From: Pseudopithomyces maydicus
Taxonomy: Eukaryota > Ascomycota > Dothideomycetes > Pleosporales > Didymosphaeriaceae
Direction: 5' to 3'
Assembly (NCBI GenBank): GCA_026873275.1
Contig: JANTUC010000016.1
Location: 930,001 to 994,000, forward strand
DNA length: 64,000 nucleotides
Each line of letters opens with the position of its first letter. Position 1 is the first letter of the stretch. Shown piece after piece: positions 1 through 10,944 of the stretch. The notes beneath the pieces were generated by a model, which saw nothing but the letters and a program-made list of their open reading frames with translations, did no database searches and was not told the origin of the DNA. The translations under genes and the position numbers were made by a program.

Positions 1-246
1 GCTCGACGCCAGTTCTACGCCGACAAGCGTGAGAAGCAGCGCGTCCGCCTCGAAAATGAGAAGAAGAAGGAGGAGCAGCGTCTGGCTCGCGCCGAAGAGG
101 CCAAGAAGACCCGCGAGGCTGAGAAGCGCAAGGCTGCTCAGGCCAAAGCTAAGAAGGCTGCGAAACAGCCTGCCCCTGCTACCGGCCTGACGCGAAGCAA
201 AGAGGCAGCCGACCGCGCGCGGGCTTTCTGGTCAGAGTTCAATTAG
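1..246 (+). CDS. BTB-like family protein, copy 1 (3' end only)
   Basis: The window opens inside this gene. The visible 81 codons read in frame 1 and stop with TAG at 244-246. They encode a Lys/Glu/Arg/Ala-rich segment, very probably a long charged helix, followed by a short non-helical end, LTRSKEAADRARAFWSEFN. The same layout ends the gene at 1486-2442: an REFYANQREQ-like start, a charged helix, then LTRS...FWAKFN. The two are therefore tandem duplicates, separated by about 1.24 kb. The N-terminal globular part lies outside the window. The function is unknown; the tail suggests a protein-protein or nucleic-acid contact surface, which is inference only. Confidence 0.8.
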   Translation, partial: ARRQFYADKREKQRVRLENEKKKEEQRLARAEEAKKTREAEKRKAAQAKAKKAAKQPAPATGLTRSKEAADRARAFWSEFN

Positions 247-1260
247 TTCTGACAACAGCAAGGCCACACTCGGAAGAATATAATGTCTTCTGAGGAAACT
301 GAAGTGAGGGAAAGCGGTCCACTGGATCTGCTTGTATCTCTGGTGCAGATCATCGTTGGGTGGTGATTTGCTTGTAGCGGAGAAATGCTACAATGGTAAC
401 GATTCTCGGAGACTTCCTGAGTTTCCGAGTCAGCTAGTCGTCTCGAGCAGGATGTAGAGTCGATGATTGAATGGAAGACAATTCTTGAACGCTTGTGCCA
501 CTATGTCTTGAGTGAATTTTGTTGTTTTTAATGTGAGACTATATCATGATCAAATCCTGGTAAAACAATCATAACTGCTGACTGACTGTTAAACAATGAA
601 GATATTTCATCGTTGGAATGATCTGTACATGTCATGCAAACTCTAGACCTGGAGGAAATTAGAGGCAACGATTTCATTCAAATCATAGATAACACTAAAC
701 CAATTAATTCCACTTCACCATCTCATGTTTGGTCAATTGCTTAGTACACCTCGTTGTTGAATTCGTTGCGTCTGGTTTGCCTTTGGCTGGAGTTCTCATG
801 ACCTGTACAGGTCCTTACGACGTCAATTGCAACCCATAAAAACCATAAGAGCACGAAACAATTGATCAAATCAAACAATGATATAATAAAAACGATAAGC
901 TGATAAATAGCCGGCCTAGAGGCTTCCAAATGTATTATTCTCGCGGTTATCCTTCTCATATTATTGTTTATGATTCTTGTGATACCCCGACCTGAATTGA
1001 ATCTATATCACTTAATTATTTTATTGTTTCTTAAGCTATTCTATAGTGTCAAAACGGCTGAATACAATTTAGACTACTCATGTCTCAAGTATACATGTAC
1101 CACCACGAGGTGAAGCACGAGTTTAAGCAGCAATACCCCTACTACTCCATGAATAGACTAGCGCGGTCAGAAATTCAACTTCACAATGTTTTGTTCGTTC
1201 AGCAAACGCGCAATAACAACACTTACTGTTAGAAAGTAAACTATGCATTTTAAAAAATTT
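247..1260. other. Intergenic region, no gene seen
   Basis: About 1 kb between the tandem duplicates. It is AT-rich and holds only short chance ORFs, including a 72-codon one on the minus strand at 741-959 with a hydrophobic stretch but no start context or recognisable homology. It should contain the 3' end of copy 1 and the promoter of copy 2. Confidence 0.6.
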
Positions 1261-1267
1261 TATATAA
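1261..1267 (+). promoter_or_regulatory. TATA box of BTB-like copy 2
   Basis: TATATAA lies about 220 bp before the ATG at 1486. A pyrimidine- and A-rich leader without ATG follows (CCCGCACCTCGATTCACC and on), as is usual for a fungal transcription start region. The third paralogue has a similar TATA element in front of its leader. Confidence 0.5.
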
Positions 1268-1398
1268 GCCCTGCACCCCGCACCTCGATTCACCTTCTTG
1301 TCATAACATCACACCCAAACACCTCGAGAAATCCACAGCGCTTCCTGAGCCAACTTTCCACTCTCAGCATCAGCCAAAACAAACTTATACTCGACATT

Positions 1399-1451
1399 GT
1401 AAGAAACTGTCTGTTGATTGATCTATTTCAAACGACTTACACTCTCGTCAG
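1399..1451 (+). other. Candidate intron in the 5' leader of copy 2
   Basis: A 53-nt segment begins with GTAAGA, has CTTAC as a possible branch site 13 nt before its end, and finishes with TCAG. It lies wholly before the ATG at 1486, so splicing would shorten the leader without changing the protein. It is supported by signals only. Confidence 0.45.
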
Positions 1452-1485
1452 CTAGACAATTTTCCAGTTCCTAGACAAAATCGAA

Positions 1486-2442
1486 ATGTCCACTGCAGCC
1501 GTCGTGTCTCCTGTTTCCGAGTTTTCGGCATCTACCGAACACTCATATCGTCTTATCAATGAGAATCACCCAGTGCGGGAGATCTTCAATGGTACTGTCG
1601 ATATCCACAAGCTCACCCAGGGTCAGCGCATTGGTCTCATCAGGGGCCCAACCGCGAGCGTCTACATCAACCATCAGCCCGTCGGTTATATCCGTGTGCG
1701 TGCTGGGATGGCGCTCTCCCCTGTGATCAACGCATTCGTGTTGCAGAACCCCGAGTTTGGCATCAACTTTCCCGAAGGTGCTGCACACGAGCAGGGTATG
1801 CGTACTATCTTGCGCTACTTTTCGTACCACTTCTTGGGCGGCAAGACAGTACTCAGAATCCCTTTCGGCCGCGACTTCATCCACTCGCTTCGAATTTACC
1901 AAGCTGCAATCGCACTCGGCCTCGAGAACCACGTCGACCACATCGTGGCTTTCATGCATCAGCATATCAAGCGCGACGACGTCCTGCTTGGGTACGGTGA
2001 ATTTGAAGTTCTGCTCGATGCGTTCGGCCCTGGCAATCGCATCTTCAACCACGTGGTGACTCGGTACGCGAAGTTGCGATACGAGAATGTGATTCCGGAC
2101 CCAGAGGAGTTCCAGCACTTCGTGGACGCTCACCCAGTCTTCGCAAATGCCATGGCCGAAGTCGATGCTCGCCATACCCGCGAGCGCGAGTTCTATGCCA
2201 ACCAGCGCGAGCAGAAATTGCTCTACCAGGAGCGCCAGAAGAAGAGGGAAGCTCGCAAGGCTGAAGAGCAGAAGAAGGCCGAGGAAAAGAAGGCTGAGAA
2301 GCTCAAAGCGGACCAGCTCAAGGCTGAGAAGCTCAAGGCCGAGAAGGCTGAGAAGGCGAAGAAGAAGGCGCAAGAGCCTCGCTTGACCCGCAGCGCGGAT
2401 GCGACCAAGCGGTCGAAGGAATTCTGGGCCAAGTTCAATTAG
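1486..2442 (+). CDS. BTB-like family protein, copy 2
   Basis: A single-exon gene of 318 aa with its ATG just after the leader. Residues about 45-135 (GPTASVYINHQPVGYIRV, then RAGMALSP) recall the start of BTB/POZ folds, in which a short beta hairpin precedes helices. This fold call is my inference. Residues about 140-230 hold the part best shared with the copy at 15915-16811, including HIVAFMHQHI, DVLLGYGEFEVLL and VIPDPEEFQHFVDAHP. From about residue 235 the chain is a Lys/Glu/Ala-rich helix with repeated KLKAEKLKAEK units, ending LTRSADATKRSKEFWAKFN, almost as in copy 1. No signal peptide or membrane segment is present. The partners and role are unknown. Lineage-specific expansion in one fungal group is likely. 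Confidence 0.85.
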   Translation: MSTAAVVSPVSEFSASTEHSYRLINENHPVREIFNGTVDIHKLTQGQRIGLIRGPTASVYINHQPVGYIRVRAGMALSPVINAFVLQNPEFGINFPEGAAHEQGMRTILRYFSYHFLGGKTVLRIPFGRDFIHSLRIYQAAIALGLENHVDHIVAFMHQHIKRDDVLLGYGEFEVLLDAFGPGNRIFNHVVTRYAKLRYENVIPDPEEFQHFVDAHPVFANAMAEVDARHTREREFYANQREQKLLYQERQKKREARKAEEQKKAEEKKAEKLKADQLKAEKLKAEKAEKAKKKAQEPRLTRSADATKRSKEFWAKFN

Positions 2443-3407
2443 TATCTGTCGATACTTGTCAACAGTCAGAAACATTGACTTGTTGGAACGGCTGGGAAGA
2501 GGATCTTCTTGTGGATTGCCGATAATCCTGAATGCGATAAGGGAAGCTGGTCGCTGAATCTCATACTGGTTTAGAATAACCATCTGTCTTTGTTAGATTC
2601 CCGGGTCGAAAATGAAATGAAAACTTTTGTCAATCTGTTCCCTAATCTACTTTAGGTGATATATATTGCGTTCCTTGTGAAACTGACATGCTAACATCAA
2701 ATTTTAGTTGCCACTGACTGGTCGCTTTGCTTTAGGAAGAAAGCAAAACAATTACTTGAACAATATACATGAATGTAAGGAAGCTTAGTGGCCACACAGT
2801 TCATGGTTTATTTTCCCATGCATATGGTCGATCACGACTATGATACCCTGACAGAAAGTAAGATCTAACATCCGTCCCTGGGCCGCTGGACACACGGTCT
2901 CGCCGGACAAGTCCGATATTTAGGCCGCCGACGGAAGAGGTTCTAGGTAGCAATATGACCCTATAAAAGTTATCTCTCGATGAAAAATACAACACCTCAA
3001 ACCGAGATCACAAGGCTTGATTCAAACTAAAGGCTGACTTTCAAGCCTTCCAAAATGTGTGTCGTTTCGCTTACCCCTGAATGGTCGGCGGCTTTCTCCG
3101 ACTCGTGTACACCTTCCACGTCAGTAGCTGAAATCCCACTGAGAGGACGTGTGAAAAAACAAATGACTGTACAGTGGGCTAGATCGAATATAGGCAGTAC
3201 TACTGGGATAGAGTGAAGTCAATAATTCGGTTCGAAATGCCCCATTTGGAGGTGACGGGCTGATGCCTGAACGCCTCAATCCTCAGCTGAAGTCTTATTA
3301 AAAGCACTGGTTGCACATGACGAGCTCGGTTTAATGTTCCTATTCCCTGCTTATTATCCTCTTATCGTCTTTCTCATTTTTATCGCGTGTCCATCCAACA
3401 TTCCACA
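2443..3407. other. Intergenic region, no gene seen
   Basis: Nearly 1 kb with no recognisable coding sequence; the 64-codon minus-strand ORF at 2801-2995 has no support. It should carry the 3' untranslated region of copy 2 and the promoter of the HET gene. Confidence 0.55.
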
Positions 3408-5581
3408 ATGTGTTTCGGTAAAAAGGAGAGAGTCGGCGCTCAGTTTCCAAACGTCGAGCAACCGCTAGTGCCGACCACACGTAAGGACGCTATTATGCAG
3501 CAGCCCACCACGTCTCCCTCCCTGAGAGGCCATATACATACGACAGAATTGAGAATGGTTTCATTAGACTCCTTCAAATTCAGCCTGCAGCCGATCAGAA
3601 TGCCCCATTAAGAGCCACGCTGGTGCACGAGAAGCTAGTAGAAACTAGAGAGTCGCAGGGTCCTACATACGAAGCTCTTTCTTATTGTTGGGGAGCAAAT
3701 GTCTTCTCTCAGAAGCTATACTTCCCGACCGGTGTTCTGAATATAACAAAGGACCTGGCAAGTGCGTTGATTCGGCTTCGACGCATCGATGCAGAGCGAA
3801 CTCTCTGGGTCGACCAATGTTGCATTAACCAAAAGAATGGTGGAGAAAAAGAACTCCAGGTTTCAATGATGGATCAAATATACAAGAATGCTGCGTCTAC
3901 TATCATCTGGCTAGGTGAGGAGACTGCGCATACTCACCAGGCACTGGATGTTATCCAGATCGCCGCTGACAGGTATGGATTCCAATCGACTATGGAGGGC
4001 TACGACAAATTTTGGTGGCCAAATATCCCCATTCTTAAAGATGATAACGAGGAAGCTCAAATGAGTTTGAAGTCAATGAAGGAAAAGAAGGTTCGAGAAA
4101 TCTACGACAGGCCCTGGTTCACCCGTATATGGATCGTTCAGGAAGTCATCTTAGCGAAAAACCCTGTCATCCAGATTGGGAGTTTTGAGCTAGCTTGGAG
4201 ATCTTTCATCTACGCAACAGCCTTCTTTCGGGCAGCGCAATTGTCCCCACGAGCCCCTATCGATAACGACTTTCTCGAACTTGTAGAAAGAGCCGGTACG
4301 CTCATTGACATTCGATGGCAATGGGGAGTCATCAATGAGGACCAGCCCACGATGATCCTAGAAAACTACCAGCATTGGGGCATCTACATGTCCAAACTCC
4401 GGAAACAAAGTTGTACTAACGATCTTGATCGCGTCTATGGAATGCTTGGGCTTCGTACGTATGCAATGGACATCACCAAAAAGCAGAATCATCGTTCCCT
4501 CGTAGACATCACTGTCGATTACAAAAAGGAACCATTTCAACTCTTTCAGGAATGGGCATTGTCAATGACTGAGACCGGTACTCTCAGCTTTCTGGTCGAC
4601 GCCGGTGTCTGCCACCGGGATGTTGTTATCAAGCAAGGCAGTCGGATCTTTCACAATCAAGACCCCAAGTGGAGGAAAGGATGTATCTACTATGAGGACG
4701 AGGTTGATGGAGATGGTGTTGGCAGTGTTGAGGTCATCAGGACTCGCACTACAAGCGACAAGACATCCGCTCGAATGCGGATTGACCCGCCCCTCCAGAA
4801 ACTTCCATCTTGGGTCCCGGAACTGAGTAACAAAAGTAAAAAATTAATAACCATGCCTTGGACAAATACGTTCGGCCATGGTGCTTTCTGCGCCAGAAAC
4901 AAAGAATTCCATACAATGATACAGAGCGTCTTGTACGACGAAAAGATTGCTCCTGGTACGTTGGGTGTCAAGGCCGTGCTCTTGGATCAGCTCAAAGTGT
5001 GCTTTGCTCAACATGAATGGAACGATTCGCAGCCTTGCACGCGAGAAGACTACCTAAGGTCTCTGCAGCAGACACGTCGGATGGTTTTCGATCAGTACAC
5101 GAAGTACATTTGGCCTCTTGAAGAGGAAAGAAATGGCGCCTTCATCAGGACCACGTTCGCAGACGGCTGCAGCACTCGTTGCCAGACTGTTGCATTTCAA
5201 GGAAATTTTGACCGGCTGGGAGGGCCTTACGTACCAATCTCTATACTCCGAGAAATCTATCGCACATTTGAAAATCCTGGCACTGCTGCCAGAGGCGCAA
5301 AGATACCCGTTAGAGTGATCCAGGAGATACTGTCCGAGATACACGAGGGGGCTGTATTCTTCATCACCGAGAAAAGATACATTGGACTGGCGCCGTTGAT
5401 TGCAAAAGAGAACGACGTCGTGGCCCTTATCGACTCTGTGCGAGTTCCAATGCTGCTTCGCCCAAGTAAAACCCCTGATGGTAGCAAGGAAGGTTTCATG
5501 GTTCTTGGACCTTGCTATGTGCATGGAGTCATGTATGGAGAAACCAGTAATACCAAGGCAGAGTATATTGCTTTGATCTAG
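3408..5581 (+). CDS. HET-domain protein (frame broken near its start)
   Basis: This encodes a heterokaryon-incompatibility-type protein of about 724 aa. The HET block is clear: YEALSYCWG at about 3668-3694, LWVDQCCINQ at 3798-3827, SMMDQIYKNA, IIWLGEE, and RPWFTRIWIVQEV near 4110. The C-terminus has the usual FFITEKRYIGLAPL and a CYVHGVMYGE-like end. HET proteins act in non-self recognition and programmed cell death in filamentous fungi. The frame carrying the domain is open from 3485 but has no ATG; a stop lies at 3482-3484. The good ATG at 3408 is one frame off. A single base missing from a C run at 3516-3522 would join the two and make the length divisible by three. Sequencing error is the simplest reading; a real disabling mutation is possible. 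Confidence 0.8.
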
Positions 5582-6076
5582 TGATGGAGTGGTGTTTGCT
5601 TCTCATTCTTGCTTGGTCGTGCAGGAGCTGCGAGGGAAGGGCCGTCACAGAATGTTAAGGGTACGACTGAGCTCACCAGTATCGCTGCGTCGCAAAAGAT
5701 GCATTGCTTCGGATCGGCGCTAGATGGTGGCAAAGCGGCAGGGGTGTGACTTGGTCGGGTTTGAATACGGCAGCCCGGCGGGAGAGAGGATTGCGGTATT
5801 TTGCCCGTTCAAAGAGGTACTACTCTGAGGCATCAAGGCTAGCAATGATACAAGAGTACAGAATACCGAGCTATACCGAAAAGCACATCCAGAGACGCTG
5901 CACAGGAGTGTTGTGAGCTAACTCAGCTACAACTTAGCAAGTGTTTGCTTTTGCAAAGACCGGGGTGACAACGTGTGCAGCCTATGGAGTGGTGCGACAA
6001 GGCTGACATGCAGAGGTCATGCGGCAGCTCCGTTTCTTGTCGCACTCAAACAGCAATCCCTCATCGTATCACTAAG
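5582..6076. other. Intergenic region, no gene seen
   Basis: About 500 bp between the HET gene and the ubiquitin-like-domain gene. A 70-codon ORF at 5704-5916 has no recognisable content and is probably chance. Confidence 0.5.
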
Positions 6077-8151
6077 ATGCCGACGCCCGCATTTGGATTT
6101 TCACTTGGCGACTTTGTCGCCGGCATTAAACTTGTCAAAGACCTGATCAAATCGCTTGACGAGGCTGCAGGAGCGGGGCCTGTTTATCGGCGGCTCATCA
6201 CAGAACTTCGCAGCCTTGAGCGAGCCTTATCTGAGGTCAATGATTTGCAGGTTCACACATCTCAGGCCTGTCAGAAGGTTGCCCTGGAGCAGGCCGCATC
6301 GCAATGCCAGGACTGTATTGAGACGTTTCTGCGGGAGAATACCAAATTTCAGGCTACTCTTGGGGTGCAGTCGACGGCCTCGAGGTGGCGTGCAAATCTC
6401 CACAAGTTCCAATGGGCAGTCTGCAAACAGGACGCTGTGAACAAGTTTAGGGCAGAAATTTCCGGGCATGTCTTGACCATTAACACGTTACTAGCAACTA
6501 TACAACTGTAAGAGCTGCAAAGGGGGGCTAGATCCAACTTACTCACGCATACAGGGCGTCCACAACACTGCAAGCCGAAATGGCAGAGGTACAATACGAC
6601 GCCGCCAAGCAGCATCATCAGGAGGGTAATGAAACACGAGCTTTAGTCAAACAGAACAATGAACTCCTCAGCACTCAAGCTGACCTTTTCCTCACAATTT
6701 CGCGGACCGTTGCAACTTGCGCCACTCAACAGGAGACTCAGGCTCTTCAATCCATCGTGCTCAAGGTTCTTGCAACAAACATGAAGATCTACGAGATCGT
6801 TCTAGATATGCAGAAGGCCCTCCAGACTCAACTTCCTCCTCAGAGACCGCCAGCAGCCGGTCTATTTTGAGGATGCTCATGGTCGCGTCGCGCCATTTCA
6901 TATCGAATTCATCAACTCGCTAGAGGCATTTCAAGCCATTATGGAGGTCAGATTCCGCCATGTTCCGGGTTTAAAGAAAATCAAACGAAACGAATACCTG
7001 ATACAAGAGCATGGTAGCAAAAGGAAGCTGAATTTACAAGCACCTTGGGAGTCAGTCTTCCTTCCTGGGAGGAAGGTCGTCATGAGTATGATATTTCAGA
7101 CACCGCAGACATCGACGTCGTCATGCCCGGGATGCCAAACCGAGAATAAGACCTCGGCTAATGAGTCTCCAAGCGAAGTCCAGTGGTGAGTTTCCTTGGC
7201 AAATATGGCTGGCTCTTCTTGGCCTGACAAAATGACAGCTTGAATCCCGACTGCAGGATATGGTATCAAAGGATCTCAGAGGTCGAAGAAAGCCCAGATA
7301 GCGCAGTCTCTAGCCCTTCGCCCGGACGAAAAAAGCAGTGTCGCGGCGAATATACGAATCCAAGGGTAAAACGAGCCAGGCTGTCGTATGAGGAAGATGT
7401 GAGTGATGATAGCGAAGACGAAGATTCCGTACATCATTTTCGACGAGTACAGATAGTTCATAAGCGACCGCGGAAGCGACAAAATCTGCCAAGTGTTAAT
7501 TTCCGATTTGCTCACTATGATCCTGCGCCTCCCAGGCCCACATACTCGTCGCCGACCCCAACACGCCATCCACCAGCTTCGCATGCTCTTCCTCCGCTTT
7601 TTTCGCTACATGGCACCGGATATAGCCCACAGTCTTCCTACCACAACGGTTATGTGCCACCACCAGGAAGCTTCCAAGCTCCTCCACCTCCCTACCCACC
7701 TCTCAGAGTTCATCAGTACGGAAACCCCATCCCAACGGAAATGACGCCTTCCCCTCGTTCGCAGTCTTCCAGGACTTTTATAGGCCAGGTAGCTCCGCCT
7801 CTCGCGCACTCTCCTCTGCAACAAAGGGCGATTCCGTCGCGAAACCCGTCATATGACCAGGCGGCTAGTAATGATGCTCCACGAGAAAAGTCATCAGAAA
7901 GTTCTTCGGAAGTAGGACAGCGTCCGCGCAGACAGTATAGGAGTTATCATGCTCCCGGTATGCAACAAAGGGCGATTCCGTCGCGAAACCCTTCAAATGA
8001 TCAGGCGGCTAGTAATAGTGCTCCACGAGAAAAGTCATCAGAACGTCCTTCGGAAGTAGTACAGCGTCCACGGAGACAGTATAGGAGTTATCATGCTCCC
8101 GGTACACACTTTCGAAGTTATCAGGGGCCAGTCAGGAGACGTGGTGGATAA
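6077..8151 (+). CDS. NLR-type N-terminal helical domain plus ubiquitin-like domain protein
   Basis: The exons are 6077-6507, 6555-7185 and 7239-8151. Both introns are canonical (47 nt GTAAGA...ACAG; 53 nt GTGAGT...ACAG with CTGAC). The N-terminus, starting MPTPAFGFSLGDFVAGIKL, matches the helical domain found at the start of many fungal NLR/STAND proteins. Near 6850-7140 lies a fungal ubiquitin-like domain (ULD type: YFEDAHGRVAPFH, FRHVPGLKK, PWESVFLPGRKVVMSM). A Cys pair segment CPGCQTEN...CLNPDC follows, then a long disordered Pro/Ser/Arg-rich tail with two 48-residue repeats. Exon 2 changes frame at 6847-6851: one extra C in CCGCC makes the published frame stop at 6868-6870, and removing it gives about 657 aa. 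Such proteins are thought to signal with NLRs or incompatibility factors; here the neighbour is a HET gene. Confidence 0.75.
7818..8105 (+). repeat. In-frame tandem repeat, 2 x 144 bp
   Basis: Two adjacent 144-bp units (7818-7961 and 7962-8105) encode 48-residue repeats beginning QQRAIPSRNPS and ending RRQYRSYHAPG. They differ at a few positions, such as SSESSSEVG against SSERPSEVV. The unit is a multiple of three, so changes in copy number keep the frame. Confidence 0.9.
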
Positions 8152-8701
8152 ATTGAATAACATATGATTCAGAGAACCTAGTATGAGTACCCTTATAGTA
8201 TCGGCCATCATGTCCAGCAGTATTAGGGAAGACGATTGGCATTGGTGTTCGAACTGGAAGAGTATAGATATGAAAGATTTAGCTTGACACATCCTGAGGC
8301 TTTTGAGCGTTTGTGTAGTGATGACTTACTATCTTTTATTTTTTATTCTCAAAGAGGGGGACGGAATGAATAAATAGCTTATGAATTTGCCACAGCTGTC
8401 AAATAGGTCTTAAGATGATTACAAGATTGACAATAGTGCTACCAACACTACGATATTTGCTTCTATACATCAACATTTAGTAAAAACATAGCTAGAAAAA
8501 ACAATTGTTATCATATATAGCTTGATAGATCTCTGCGGAGAAATATAAAATAGCTTGGTAGTGAAAATCTTCTCGTTACGATGTACTTCTCGCTACATGC
8601 TTAGAGGTGCTATTTTAGGATGGTGAAGTGGTTTTATATCTTGAATAACCAAAGATTGTCACGCCATCAGACCCGTGCTAAAGAAGCAACGCCCCTTCTT
8701 C
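8152..8701. other. Convergent intergenic region
   Basis: AT-rich 3' flank shared by two converging genes. No ORF of interest was seen. Confidence 0.55.
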
Positions 8702-10278
8702 TCAGTGATCAGACTTGAACGGGTATCTTCGAAACAAAACCCACGCACTCCCATAAACTGCCGCCCCAAACATCAAAAGTCCTGCGTATGTGCCAAAACC
8801 TGTCAGGTACTTCGGTGCATCCTCACTCGGGAACAGATAGCTGCCATATATCTGCGCAAGGTTGCCCATTCCATTGATCATGGCGAGACATATAGCTCGC
8901 GTTTCAGGATGTAGCGGTCCCAAGGAGACTGAAGCATACGAAAGGGCTAGAGGGTTAGCGGTCCAGATTGCGCTGTTGATAAAGCATAGAAATACGTAAC
9001 GTGGGATATAAGCGTAGATTCCAGCAGTGAGAGCGCAAAACAAGGATCCGATGACAAGTACCGTAGTCGCTAATATAGGGCGGTACGATGGAATTCGGTC
9101 AGCAAGAATGCATGTCGGTACGGTGATAGCAAATGCGACCACATATAGAGGGACGGTCATATATCTAACATCTGTCAATACATGTATATCACGAGGGATC
9201 ATCATTTCGAAACTTACTGAGCCTCAGATCCAGTGTAACCAAGGCCCTGAACGAGCGTTGGGTTGAAGTAGCTCAGGCTGTAGCACCCAATGATGGTCAT
9301 GTACCCGAGACATAGCCACCATACGCGCCAATTGCTGATCGCATCAACGAATGCCCGCCAGTGAGATACTGAGGAAACTTCTCCATCGGCATTTCGACTT
9401 GTGATTCCATCGGCGTTAAGCCGTGCGACGGCCAACTCGCGTTGCTCGGGAGTCAGACGTTTTGTAGTTGCAGGATAATCGAGGAGAAAGAAGGGCGCAA
9501 TCAGAGCGCAGCCAACAGTAGAAACGCCTTCTACAATGAACAGCCTGTATATCTCAGCATCTTGATCGACGTACATACACATAAACTCACCATTTCCATC
9601 CTTGGATGCCGTGGGCACCATCAAGTGATGCGACGATGGCACCTGCTATAATACCACCAAATGCACCAGAGAGTATCCCGGCGGAAAGAAAGATCATGAA
9701 ACGCTTAGACTGCTCCTTCCTCCGATACCATGTTGATATGATAAAAAGTATAGCGGGACTAAAGCCTGCTTCCATCACACCTAGAAGGAAGCGTAATCCT
9801 AACAGCTGGGCAGGTGTTTTGACTAGCGCCATAAGGGTTGCGACGGTGCCCCACAAGACCATCAAGCAGGGTATGTATAGCGAAGGACGCCATCTCGCCA
9901 TGATCATACTAGAAATTGTAAGTATCCCGTTCCATTATTGAAGCTGGAATGATGCGCTCACTTTGATGGTATTTCGGCTATAACATAACCAACCTGGAAA
10001 ACGACTATAGCGAGAAAGTATTGTGTGGAGCTTAGACCGATATCTTTGTCCATGCCCGCGACTTTTGCGTTACCGATGTTGGTTCGGTCCATATAAGAAA
10101 AACAGTAGAGAACCCATATCGTGGGCATCAGAAACAAATCAATCTTTCGTACAAGCTTCTTTTCTTCGTCGGTTCCCTCAACAAATCCTACTACGCTGAA
10201 TTCTTTCTCTGCATCGAGAGCAGCGACATTGTCGACCATCTCAACCGAGACTTTGGGTTCATGCAGATGCGCAGTCAT
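8702..10278 (-). CDS. MFS transporter, anion:cation symporter type (Dal5/Tna1-like)
   Basis: The exons on the minus strand are 10278-9962, 9908-9591, 9544-9218 and 9164-8702, giving 474 aa. All three introns (53, 46 and 53 nt) have GTGAG or GTAAGT donors and keep the frame. The protein has about 12 membrane segments. The first loop region reads FSYMDRTNIGNAKVAGM, diagnostic of the family that carries allantoate, nicotinate, pantothenate and similar organic anions. TM4-5 (LRFLLGVMEAGFSPA) and the central ALIAPFFLLDYPATTKRL loop with LTPEQRELAVARL also fit. The ATG at 10278 is the first in frame; an upstream GTG is not credible in a eukaryote. The substrate cannot be read from sequence. The next genes encode an AhpD-fold protein and a dehydrogenase, so a small organic acid is a reasonable guess. 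Confidence 0.9.
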
Positions 10279-10944
10279 GATCGCCTCTTCCTGCGACGTG
10301 GTGTAACAAAAGAGAGCAGGACTACATTCTTGACCATGCACCTCGTCGACCAGCTTATAGTTCCTTGGGAGCTCGTAGTAAACCGTTTAGTCGCCCCATT
10401 AAAATCCCAATGATTCCACTTTAGCACTAGTCTGGTCGGGAGTTGCCCTTCCCCACGGGGGACTTTCCCCGCCTACTCGGCTCATGTTTCCCACTAGCGC
10501 ACGTGTGAGAATCCCATCCAAGACTTCTCGGAGAGACGCTGATCTCCCCGAAAATTGTGGAGAAACAATCGCTAAAATGTATCTCGTGTATGTGGATGGG
10601 TCGCTACCCGAGGTAGTGACAGATGTTGCCGATAGGGCCGCGGAAACAAGTTCAGTCTCTCTGCGAATGACGGCACTCAATCAGCTGTGACAACATCATC
10701 CAGACGCTATGGAACAAAAGTTTATCATACCACGAATCAGCGAGATTGATGCTTTGAAGGCGCTAATTTATCTAGCTATGCACTGACGCGAGCAGTCATT
10801 GGGTAGTCAAAGACGGTTTAGAATCGCACGGAGATGCCCGCAGCGAGATGTTCCCGAGTACGAGGTGAGATAACATTAGATCTATGAAATACAGTCTCAC
10901 TGAGTGTATATTGTCTATTTAATTCATGAATGTTGATCACGGTG
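10279..10944. other. Upstream region of the MFS gene
   Basis: No gene is seen. A GC-rich patch at 10450-10480 contains CCG-N6-CGG (10469-10480), the half-site arrangement bound by Zn2Cys6 regulators. It is a short motif and could be chance. The ORFs on both strands at 10399-10690 lack homology. Confidence 0.4.

Noticed and set aside
741..959. 72-codon minus-strand ORF with a hydrophobic segment
   Set aside because: It is short, AT-rich and has no homology or promoter evidence.
1543..2583. 346-codon ORF antisense to BTB-like copy 2
   Set aside because: It is a mirror of the Lys/Glu-rich coding strand, giving Leu-rich text; the sense frame is supported by two paralogues.
3481..3503. A 20-23 nt GTAAGG...GCAG segment that would join ATG 3408 to the HET frame
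   Set aside because: It keeps frame, but it is far below the minimum size of fungal introns. A missing base in a nearby C run explains the same shift.
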